Assembly: GCF_015493435.1 (NCBI RefSeq)
Contig: NZ_WGDD01000060.1
Location: 1 to 59,346 of the forward strand
Direction of reading: 5' to 3'
Length of the DNA: 59,346 nucleotides
Source: Sulfurovum sp.
GTDB lineage: Bacteria; Campylobacterota; Campylobacteria; Campylobacterales; Sulfurovaceae
Part shown: positions 52,960 through 59,346 of the stretch, piece after piece
Position numbering within the stretch: position 1 is the first letter of the stretch
Layout: every line of letters starts with the position of its first letter
Notes under the pieces: generated by a model
What the model was told of the DNA's origin: nothing
Databases searched by the model: none
Seen by the model: only the letters and a program-made list of their open reading frames with translations
Translations under genes and position numbers: made by a program

Positions 52960-53760
52960 CTATTCTACAATAGAACGGATCGCATCGATTTGTTCTATCA
53001 GTGTGTCAAGTTTTTGCAATTCTATCATATTTGGGCCGTCACTCAAAGCAATACCGGGATCAAAGTGGGTTTCAAAAAAGAAACCGTCTACGCCGACCGC
53101 TGCCGCTGCACGCGAAAGATAAGGCACGAATGAACTGTCACCGCCGCTGCTTGTACCGCCGCTTGCAGGCATTTGTACCGAATGTGTCGCATCGAAGATG
53201 ACCGGTGCGAACCGACGCATGGTCACCAGCCCGCGCATATCTACCACCAGGTTGCCATAGCCGAAACTTGATCCGCGTTCAGTCAGCCAGACATGGTATT
53301 TTTCAGCATTCTCGTATGTCACTTCACCGTCAAATCCTCTGGTTTTAAGGACTTTTGCAACAGAGTGTTCCATTGCCGCAGGGGCAAGGAACTGCCCTTT
53401 CTTGATGTTCACCACAGCCGAAGTCTTCGCTGCAGCTACCAGCAGATCGGTCTGTCGGGACAAAAATGCCGGTATTTGCAGTACATCCGCTACCTCTGCC
53501 GCTGCCGCAGGCTGAGTGTAGTCATGCACATCTGTCAGTATTTTGTAACCGAACTCTTCTTTGACTTCGGCAAGCATTTTCAGCCCCTCTTCCAGTCCGG
53601 GACCTCTGAAACTGTCCAGACTGGTACGGTTGGCTTTGTCAAAACTCGCTTTAAAATAAAAGTCTTTGGTACAGTCGTCATGGTATTTGCCCAACGCTTC
53701 GGCAATACGCATCACATTGTCACGGCTTTCAAGGACACAAGGTCCGGCGATCAGTATCAT
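52960..53760 (-). CDS. kdsA: 2-dehydro-3-deoxyphosphooctonate aldolase (KDO-8-P synthase)
   Basis: 266 residues. [84 protein letters not shown], and [12 protein letters not shown] are typical. It joins phosphoenolpyruvate with arabinose-5-phosphate to make KDO-8-P for lipopolysaccharide. AAGGAAAG precedes the ATG. It is followed by ribH and nusB, and is 25 bases from the EamA gene. It works in the same LPS pathway as the lptD product. Confidence 0.97.
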   Translation of the reverse strand: MILIAGPCVLESRDNVMRIAEALGKYHDDCTKDFYFKASFDKANRTSLDSFRGPGLEEGLKMLAEVKEEFGYKILTDVHDYTQPAAAAEVADVLQIPAFLSRQTDLLVAAAKTSAVVNIKKGQFLAPAAMEHSVAKVLKTRGFDGEVTYENAEKYHVWLTERGSSFGYGNLVVDMRGLVTMRRFAPVIFDATHSVQMPASGGTSSGGDSSFVPYLSRAAAAVGVDGFFFETHFDPGIALSDGPNMIELQKLDTLIEQIDAIRSIVE

Positions 53761-53785
53761 TTCTTTCCTTCGATCCGAAGAGATT

Positions 53786-54688
53786 CTACGGTTTCTCTTT
53801 TACCAGAGCCACTATAAGCCCTGAGATAATCACAAGGATTATACCCAAAATTGTCCAAAAACCCGGTATGGGATCTCCCAAAGCGATCCCGATGATCATA
53901 CCAAAAAGGATATTGGTATAGCTTATCGTCCCGACGATACCGGCTTTGGTCAATTCATAGGCTTTGGTCATCAAAAGCTGGGAGAGGGTTGCACTGATAC
54001 CCACTGCAATGATAAAAAGCCACTGTACTCCTCCGGGCATAACGAACGGTGCAATGATCCAATCCCACTCTTCACTGACCGTAACCACACTGCCTATGGC
54101 CATGAAGAGCAGCGGTCCGAGCGTTCCAACAAGCATAAAACTCATTACGATTGCACGGGTGTCATAATATTTGCGCAGTTCCCTGATGGATGTATAGGCA
54201 AGTGCCGCACCGACACCGGAAAAAAGACCGAGAATATCATATTTGTTGAACACACCTCCCTCGGGCTGTGCGATCATTATAATGCCGGCAAAACCAAGTG
54301 CCAGAGCGATCACGGCACTCCAGTGAAGTTTTTCCCTCAAAAAGATCCAGGCAAAAAACGCCACGAACAGCGGTGACGTTTTATTGTAAGTGATCGCTTC
54401 ACCAAGAGGGATCTTTCCCATAATGTAAAAATAGGCAAGCAGCGCGAGAAAACCCATGGTCCCCCGGAAAAGAAGCAGCAGAGGTTTTCCTCCATCCTGT
54501 TTGAGCGGTACTTTCCAGATGGCCGCGCCAATAAGCACTACACCGAAGACATTACGAAAAAAAGTCACTTCCAGCGCAGGAAGCTGCTGCGTCAGCAGTT
54601 TGGCAAAGCCGCCCATGACACCGAAACTCAATGAGGCAAGAAGCATCAGCAGAATACCTCTGTCAAGATTCTTGATCTTCTCTTTCAT
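53786..54688 (-). CDS. EamA (DMT) family transporter
   Basis: 300 residues from the ATG at 54688 (AAAGG upstream, 6 bases). About ten membrane helices in two EamA repeats: the first has [18 protein letters not shown] and the [22 protein letters not shown] signature, the second [15 protein letters not shown] and [22 protein letters not shown]. These carriers export metabolites such as amino acids, but the substrate is unknown. It is transcribed toward kdsA. Confidence 0.88.
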   Translation of the reverse strand: MKEKIKNLDRGILLMLLASLSFGVMGGFAKLLTQQLPALEVTFFRNVFGVVLIGAAIWKVPLKQDGGKPLLLLFRGTMGFLALLAYFYIMGKIPLGEAITYNKTSPLFVAFFAWIFLREKLHWSAVIALALGFAGIIMIAQPEGGVFNKYDILGLFSGVGAALAYTSIRELRKYYDTRAIVMSFMLVGTLGPLLFMAIGSVVTVSEEWDWIIAPFVMPGGVQWLFIIAVGISATLSQLLMTKAYELTKAGIVGTISYTNILFGMIIGIALGDPIPGFWTILGIILVIISGLIVALVKEKP

Positions 54689-54771
54689 ATGCAACCTTTA
54701 GCCCGATTCTGTTTTTGGTGGAAGTGTAGCATAATTGGGTAAAAGGGAATGCATACCGCATGCAGACGGGG

Positions 54772-55512
54772 CTACTTTATTCTTACCGCTTTGAGATCAC
54801 CATAGAGTATCAAGTCTTTCAAAACAGCTTTCTGGGCTATGCCGTCTTTTCCTATGGCAAGCATCAGCTCTCCCCGATTGCTTTCAAACAGTTTCTGGTA
54901 GACAATGGCGGTCAGATAGGAAAAATCTCCTTTCCCGAGCATTTTTTCATAGCGCGGGTATGCTTTTGCGGGAGGCACGATCACTGTCACTTTCCCTCCC
55001 TGCTTTTCTGCACCTACTGCTGTCAATTCATATGTTTTTGGAAGCAAAAGAGTCACTTTTGAAGGCAAATTGAAATAGAGCGTCAACAAGTCATCTTTAC
55101 TGTAAAAATCAAGTATTTTACTGGAACGGCCGTATACTTTTCCCTTTTTTTTCTTGACAGTTGTCTTGGTCACCTTCTGTGTTTGATGGTCTATCTCATA
55201 TATTTTGGTTTCAACCTTGCCGCTGTGGCTCCTGCGCACCCTGAAAGAATCTGAAACAAGCATACCTTCTTCGATATGTCCTCTGCTGATATATTTTTCC
55301 TGACGATTTCCGCTCAGACGCTTTACAATGCCCGTAGTTCTGGCATTGATCTCAATGAGGTAGGCATTGCCGTGGGTTTCAAGGTGGGCATCGCAAATAC
55401 CGAGCTGACCGAACACTCCGTAACTTATGCTGTATCTTGCATCGAGTACTTTGGCTTCCATGACACTGGCCAGCAGCAGCATAAAAAGCAGACCCAAAAC
55501 AGTTTTTTTCAT
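54772..55512 (-). CDS. DUF3108 domain protein, periplasmic
   Basis: 246 residues with a signal peptide (MKKTVLGLLFMLLLASVMEA). The rest is beta-rich: ARYSISYGVFGQLGICDAHLETHGNAYLIEINARTTGIVKRLSG is typical of the DUF3108 start, later LDFYSKDDLLTLYFNLPSKVTLL and ending in AIGKDGIAQKAVLKDLILYGDLKAVRI. Its function is unknown; related proteins may be outer-membrane-associated carriers. GGAG lies just upstream. It is divergent from the MscS gene. Confidence 0.8.
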   Translation of the reverse strand: MKKTVLGLLFMLLLASVMEAKVLDARYSISYGVFGQLGICDAHLETHGNAYLIEINARTTGIVKRLSGNRQEKYISRGHIEEGMLVSDSFRVRRSHSGKVETKIYEIDHQTQKVTKTTVKKKKGKVYGRSSKILDFYSKDDLLTLYFNLPSKVTLLLPKTYELTAVGAEKQGGKVTVIVPPAKAYPRYEKMLGKGDFSYLTAIVYQKLFESNRGELMLAIGKDGIAQKAVLKDLILYGDLKAVRIK

Positions 55513-55594
55513 TTTTGCTCCTAATTGACCCGGAAATATGCAATAAAAACCACTTCAAATTCTATTGCATAATCCGGCTTGAACAATATTTTAC

Positions 55595-55600
55595 TATAAT
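55595..55600 (+). promoter_or_regulatory. -10 box of the MscS gene
   Basis: TATAAT, 32 bases before the ATG at 55632. It lies in the divergent space shared with the DUF3108 gene. Confidence 0.55.
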
Positions 55601-55631
55601 TGTGTGTATAAAAAGTGAAGGGGAGGGGGAA

Positions 55632-56843
55632 ATGCCGCAAACACTCCAAACACAAGGCAATGTCACAAACACCGGTATTACCGAAGCCATACCAAAGGAA
55701 CTCAATGTCATCAATGTCCTCGATACAGATATCATAGGTACGGTGCAGACACAGCTTTCACCCTACTATGAGGCACATCCTATTCTTGCAAAAACGTTCT
55801 GGGGGATCCCTTTTGCCAATCTTGCTGTAGCTGTCATTCTCTTTTTTCTGATACTCGGACTGCGCAAGTTTTTCACCAAGATCGTACTCGTTGCATTGCA
55901 AAATCTTGCAAAACGCTCTGCAACATTCTATGATGACAAGGTGATCTCGGCACTCAAAGAGCCTGTACGGTTTACCTTTATTGTCATTGCCCTGCATGTT
56001 TTCTTTCTGCTCACGTTCAAAGAGACACCTTTTATCGTAAAAATACTCGATACCCTCATTATTTATACTGTTTTCTGGGCTATTCTTGCTGTCACTGAAG
56101 CCCTCCGCGGACTCATTTACAGTGCTACAGGAAAATTCAACAAAGATCTTTCCAAAGAGATGGGCAACTTTATACTGACCATTTTAAAGATTCTCATTGG
56201 AGGTATAGGCCTTGGAGCCATGCTGCAAATCTGGGGGGTCAATGTCACGGCCCTCATCGCCTCGCTTGGGCTGGGCGGACTTGCCTTTGCTCTCGCCGCC
56301 AAAGATACTGCTGCCAACCTTTTCGGTTCTTTCGCACTGCTTGCAGACAAATCTGTACGCATCGGAGAATGGGTCAAAATAGGGCCGGTAGAGGGGGTAG
56401 TAGAGGATGTCGGTATGAGAACGACCAAGATACGCTCTTTTCAGAAATCGCTCATTACCGTACCCAACCAGGTCGTCGCCAATACACCCATAGAAAATTT
56501 TTCGCGCAGAGGCATTCGACGTATCAAAATGGATATCGGCCTGACTTACGGTACGTCAAGCGGGCAGATCACAAAGATCGTTTCCGATATTAAAAGTATG
56601 CTGCAGGAGAATGAAGGTATCGCGCAGAATGAATCACTTATGGTCAATTTTACCGCTTTTGGGGACAGTGCCCTCGACATATTTATTTACGCATTTACCC
56701 ATACCGCAAACTGGGCCAAGTATCTTGAGATCAGAGAAGATATCCACCTTAGGATCATGCAGATCGTCGAAGAAAACGGATCGGGCTTTGCCTTTCCTTC
56801 ACAAAGTATTTATGTGGAATCCCTTCCTTCGGAAAAACAGTAA
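55632..56843 (+). CDS. MscS family mechanosensitive ion channel
   Basis: 403 residues from the ATG at 55632, just after GGGAGGGGGA; an earlier in-frame TTG is rejected. The N-terminal part has several membrane helices (about 60-90, 115-140, 150-175 and 195-220). The pore-lining TM3 is LGLGGLAFALAAKDTAANLFGSFALL, with the Gly/Ala packing typical of MscS. The cytoplasmic beta domain starts VRIGEWVKIGPVEGVVEDVGMRTTKIRS, and the C-terminal vestibule ends at SQSIYVES. It opens under membrane tension to release osmolytes. Confidence 0.93.
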   Translation: MPQTLQTQGNVTNTGITEAIPKELNVINVLDTDIIGTVQTQLSPYYEAHPILAKTFWGIPFANLAVAVILFFLILGLRKFFTKIVLVALQNLAKRSATFYDDKVISALKEPVRFTFIVIALHVFFLLTFKETPFIVKILDTLIIYTVFWAILAVTEALRGLIYSATGKFNKDLSKEMGNFILTILKILIGGIGLGAMLQIWGVNVTALIASLGLGGLAFALAAKDTAANLFGSFALLADKSVRIGEWVKIGPVEGVVEDVGMRTTKIRSFQKSLITVPNQVVANTPIENFSRRGIRRIKMDIGLTYGTSSGQITKIVSDIKSMLQENEGIAQNESLMVNFTAFGDSALDIFIYAFTHTANWAKYLEIREDIHLRIMQIVEENGSGFAFPSQSIYVESLPSEKQ

Positions 56844-56871
56844 TACTCCTGTGCTCTGCATTATTTTCTGC

Positions 56872-56877
56872 TATAAT
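56872..56877 (+). promoter_or_regulatory. -10 box of der
   Basis: TATAAT, 29 bases before the der start codon at 56907. Confidence 0.5.
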
Positions 56878-56906
56878 TGCAACAATTATCTACAGAAAGA
56901 ATATTT

Positions 56907-58307
56907 ATGCAAGCACACAATTTAAAAAAAGTAGCCATACTCGGCCGTCCCAATGTCGGAAAGAGTTCCCTTTTCAACCGTCTGGCAAGACAGAGAGATG
57001 CCATTACTTCCGATATCTCTGGAACAACGCGCGATATCAAAAAACGTATCGTAACTATTTCGGGTGACAGGGAATTCGAAGTGATCGATACCGGGGGGAT
57101 AGACTACTCCTCCGAACTCTTTTCCAAAGTAGCGGACTTCTCGCTCAAAGCGGCCAAAATGGCCGACGTGATCATCTACATGGTCGACGGGAAAACCCTC
57201 CCCGATGAAGAGGACAGGGAACTCTTCTACAAACTGCAGGAACTGAACAAACCGCTTGCTCTCGTCGTCAACAAGATCGACAATGACAAAGAGGAGGAGC
57301 GCTACTGGGAATTCCTCGAATTCGGTGCCGATGCCACCTTCCCGATGTCTGTGAGCCACAACCGCTACTTCAATGACTTCTACGCCTGGCTGGAGCAGTA
57401 TATCCCTCATAAAGAGGAGAAAGTACCGCTTGAACTCACAGAAGCTGAGGTCGACCCTTTCGAGGAGATCGTACGCGACATCAACAGTACCGTTGAAGAG
57501 GTGGACAACAAGGTCAGCGTCGCCATCATCGGACGGGTCAATACGGGGAAAAGCTCCCTGCTCAACGCCCTGCTCGGAGAAGAACGCTCCGTGGTCTCTG
57601 ATGTGGCGGGTACGACCATCGACCCGATCGATGAGACGATCGAACACAATGACTACGAGATCACTTTCGTGGACACTGCGGGGATCAGAAAGCGAAGCAA
57701 GATCGTGGGCATCGAAAAATATGCGCTCGGACGTACCGAGGCAATGCTGGAAAAAGCCGATATCGCCCTGCTGATCATCGATGCCACGGTCGGCGTGACC
57801 GAGCTGGATGAAAGAGTGGCAGGCCTCATAGAAAAATTCCGGCTCGGTGCGCTCATCGTCATCAACAAATGGGATATCCGCGGAGAAAAGAGCTACGAAG
57901 AAGCGATCGACGACATCCGTGACGAGCTCAAGTTCCTCCACTACGCACCGCTCATCACCATTTCTGCCAAGACCGGTATGCGCGTCAATAAAATACTCGA
58001 CCAGATCACGGCAATCTACGAGAGATACAAGCAGCGTATTCCGACCTCCAAACTCAACGACGTGCTCAGAGAAGCCATGCAGCGCCACCATGTTCCTTCT
58101 CATAACGGTGCACTGGTCAAGATAAAGTTCGCCACGCAGTACGAGACCAAACCACCGAAAATTGCGCTGATTACCAACCGCCCGGACGGTCTGCACTTCT
58201 CCTACAAACGCTATCTGGCGAATTACATCAGAAGCAAATTTAACTTCGAGGGTGTCCCGCTGGACATTGTAGCAAGGAAACGCGGAGAAAGGTTTGAAGA
58301 GGAGTAG
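56907..58307 (+). CDS. der: GTPase Der (EngA)
   Basis: 466 residues from the ATG at 56907; the upstream ten-codon extension is rejected. Two GTPase domains lie in tandem: the first has GRPNVGKSSLFNRLARQ, SGTTRDIKKR, DTGG and NKID; the second has GRVNTGKSSLLNALLGEE, AGTTIDPIDE, DTAG and NKWD. A KH-like domain ends the protein (about 385-466). Der is needed for 50S subunit assembly. Its stop TAG (58305-58307) is inside the GTAGG end of repeat element F1. Confidence 0.97.
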   Translation: MQAHNLKKVAILGRPNVGKSSLFNRLARQRDAITSDISGTTRDIKKRIVTISGDREFEVIDTGGIDYSSELFSKVADFSLKAAKMADVIIYMVDGKTLPDEEDRELFYKLQELNKPLALVVNKIDNDKEEERYWEFLEFGADATFPMSVSHNRYFNDFYAWLEQYIPHKEEKVPLELTEAEVDPFEEIVRDINSTVEEVDNKVSVAIIGRVNTGKSSLLNALLGEERSVVSDVAGTTIDPIDETIEHNDYEITFVDTAGIRKRSKIVGIEKYALGRTEAMLEKADIALLIIDATVGVTELDERVAGLIEKFRLGALIVINKWDIRGEKSYEEAIDDIRDELKFLHYAPLITISAKTGMRVNKILDQITAIYERYKQRIPTSKLNDVLREAMQRHHVPSHNGALVKIKFATQYETKPPKIALITNRPDGLHFSYKRYLANYIRSKFNFEGVPLDIVARKRGERFEEE

Positions 58308-58333
58308 GTCGTGGTGAGGACACCTCGACCTAC
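58304..58333. repeat. Short palindromic element F1
   Basis: GTAGGTCG-T-GGTG-AGGA-CACC-T-CGACCTAC, a 30-bp near-perfect hairpin. It has the same GTAGG/CCTAC termini and TGAGGACAC core as the larger elements. It is fused to the der stop codon. Confidence 0.8.
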
Positions 58334-58363
58334 GTAAATAACTCTCAGCTATACTGTAAAAAT

Positions 58364-58436
58364 GTAGGGTGCTGTCCCCCGACAGCACCAAAAGTTTCAT
58401 ATTTTTCAATGGTGCCGTGAGAACACAGCACCCTGC
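58364..58436. repeat. Palindromic element F2 (GTAGGGTGCTGT...ACAGCACCCTGC)
   Basis: 73 bp. The ends GTAGGGTGCTGT and ACAGCACCCTGC pair, with inner hairpins around GCTGTCCCCCGACAGC and GGTGCCGTGAGAACACAGCACC. It is the reverse complement in layout of element C. It lies between der and trpS. Confidence 0.85.
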
Positions 58437-58495
58437 AAAACTCTTTTTTTTCTATTTTCGAAACGCTACACACTTAACGCTTAACGCTTTCCTGC

Positions 58496-58501
58496 TATAA
58501 T
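58496..58501 (+). promoter_or_regulatory. -10 box of trpS
   Basis: TATAAT, 28 bases before the trpS start codon. A doubled CTTAACG lies about 20 bases upstream. Confidence 0.5.
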
Positions 58502-58528
58502 TTTGCAAAAATCACAGCAGGAATCAAA

Positions 58529-59346
58529 ATGCGCGTACTTACAGGAATCCAGGCTTCGGGAAAACTTCACATCGGAAATTACTTCGGTGCCATGAAACCG
58601 ATGGTAGAACTTCAGGAAGAACATGAACTTTTTACATTCATAGCGAACTACCATTCGCTTACTACCTCAAAAGATGCCGAAACACTCAGACAGAACACCA
58701 TTGAAGCCGCAGTAGATTACCTCTCGGTAGGCATAGATCCCCAAAAGACCACTTTCTGGGTACAGAGCCATGTGCCCGAAGTACTTGAACTCTACTGGAT
58801 CCTCTCCAAGTTCACACCCATGGGTCTGCTGGAACGTGCCCACTCCTACAAAGACAAAGTCGCCAAAGGCATCCCGGCAAGCCATGCACTTTTCTCCTAC
58901 CCCGTACTGATGGCGGCAGACATTCTGCTGTATGATGTGGAAAAAGTCCCTGTAGGAAAAGACCAGATACAGCACGTGGAAATGACCCGGGATATCGCTA
59001 TCAAGTTCAACAATGAATACGGCGATCTTTTTACCCTTCCCGAGCATATGGTGGCGGAAGATGTAGCAACCATCCCCGGTATAGACGGGCAGAAGATGAG
59101 CAAAAGTTACGGCAATGCCATCGACCTTTTCATGGATGAAAAACCGTTACAGAAGAGATGTAACAAGATCGTCAGTTCCTCTACCCCGCTGGGCGAGCCT
59201 CTGGAATGGGAGAACTGCAACATCTACAACCTTTCAGCACTCTTTCTGGATGAGGCACAGAAAAAAGAGCTTCAGGAACGCTACAGAAGCGGCAAAGAGG
59301 GTTATGGCCACTTCAAGAAATACCTCAAAGAGCTTATCTGGGAAGA
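58529..59346 (+). CDS. trpS: Tryptophanyl-tRNA synthetase, N-terminal part (runs off window)
   Basis: The first 272 codons of the gene, from the ATG at 58529 (AGGA upstream); the 3' end is beyond the window. The class I HIGH motif appears as GKLHIGNYFGAMK, with LMAADILLYDVEKVPVGKDQIQHVEMTRDIA in the tryptophan/tRNA region and the KMSKS loop in GQKMSKSYGNAI. It charges tRNA-Trp. Full-length members are about 320-335 residues, so roughly 50-60 are missing. Confidence 0.95.
   Translation, partial: MRVLTGIQASGKLHIGNYFGAMKPMVELQEEHELFTFIANYHSLTTSKDAETLRQNTIEAAVDYLSVGIDPQKTTFWVQSHVPEVLELYWILSKFTPMGLLERAHSYKDKVAKGIPASHALFSYPVLMAADILLYDVEKVPVGKDQIQHVEMTRDIAIKFNNEYGDLFTLPEHMVAEDVATIPGIDGQKMSKSYGNAIDLFMDEKPLQKRCNKIVSSSTPLGEPLEWENCNIYNLSALFLDEAQKKELQERYRSGKEGYGHFKKYLKELIWE

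Noticed and set aside
47203-53000. CRISPR or insertion sequence at the repeated palindromes
   Set aside because: The repeats are spaced irregularly, differ in inner sequence and carry no transposase; they are treated as miniature elements.
56922-58409. 495-codon open frame on the minus strand opposite der
   Set aside because: It is a shadow of the strongly conserved der frame caused by codon bias; it has no ribosome site and no family features, and der is certain.

Overview
The window looks like a chromosomal segment from a Campylobacterota (Epsilonproteobacteria) relative, most like the Sulfurovum group. The pointers are a desulforubrerythrin of the Campylobacter type, a MqnC enzyme of the futalosine menaquinone route, an F-type ATP synthase c subunit of about 100 residues with an N-terminal leader-like segment, the gene order purD-lptD-J protein-phosphoribosyltransferase-pnp, a short RecG, and AT-rich intergenic DNA with TATAAT -10 boxes and poor -35 boxes. 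The taxon is inferred from protein families and was not searched.

Layout. 1-1.3 kb: small genes around a Roadblock/LC7 protein, with a 9-bp tandem repeat upstream. 1.5-7.4 kb: rpsO, an Rrf2 regulator, a DHH phosphoesterase, recR, a Dabb protein, dnaJ, desulforubrerythrin and a DUF5718-like protein. 7.4-9.9 kb: a 49-residue membrane protein, HU, tRNA-Leu(GAG), atpE, a lipoprotein and an L,D-transpeptidase. 9.9-18.5 kb: a minus-strand cell-envelope/RNA/purine block (CDF transporter, hemD, a 6S RNA candidate, purD, lptD, J protein, phosphoribosyltransferase, pnp). 18.5-28.5 kb: htpG, sixA, guaA, nhaD, nadB, a tiny LptM-like lipoprotein, a DciA-like protein and uvrC. 28.6-33.8 kb: a signalling operon (PAS protein, HPt protein, NIT-sensor hybrid kinase, single-domain receiver). 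33.9-37 kb: lon and bamD. 37.1-38.9 kb: an accessory patch with a MntA/HepT toxin-antitoxin pair, a Uma2 nuclease and a decayed mazF. 39-46.6 kb: a GEMM-I (cyclic dinucleotide) riboswitch in front of a five-gene, mostly overlapping operon encoding one giant secreted protein and four prepilin-like proteins. 46.6-59.3 kb: hpf, recG, an M16 peptidase homologue, mqnC, nusB, ribH, kdsA, an EamA transporter, a DUF3108 protein, an MscS channel, der and the 5' part of trpS.

The strongest candidate for an undescribed system is the 39.05-46.56 kb locus. The aptamer, the giant first gene and the minor-prepilin set (one lacking Glu5) look like an MSHA-type minor pilin/tip-protein module placed directly under cyclic dinucleotide control. 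No major pilin or assembly ATPase is encoded beside it, so it would have to use a pilus machine encoded elsewhere.

A second theme is a family of short palindromic elements bounded by GTAGG...CCTAC. At least eight copies lie between 3.5 and 58.4 kb. In three places (DHH gene, recG, der) the TAG inside the GTAGG terminus is the stop codon of the neighbouring gene. A third is the purD upstream region, where a 6S RNA candidate on the minus strand lies beside a 92-bp imperfect palindrome that folds better as plus-strand RNA.
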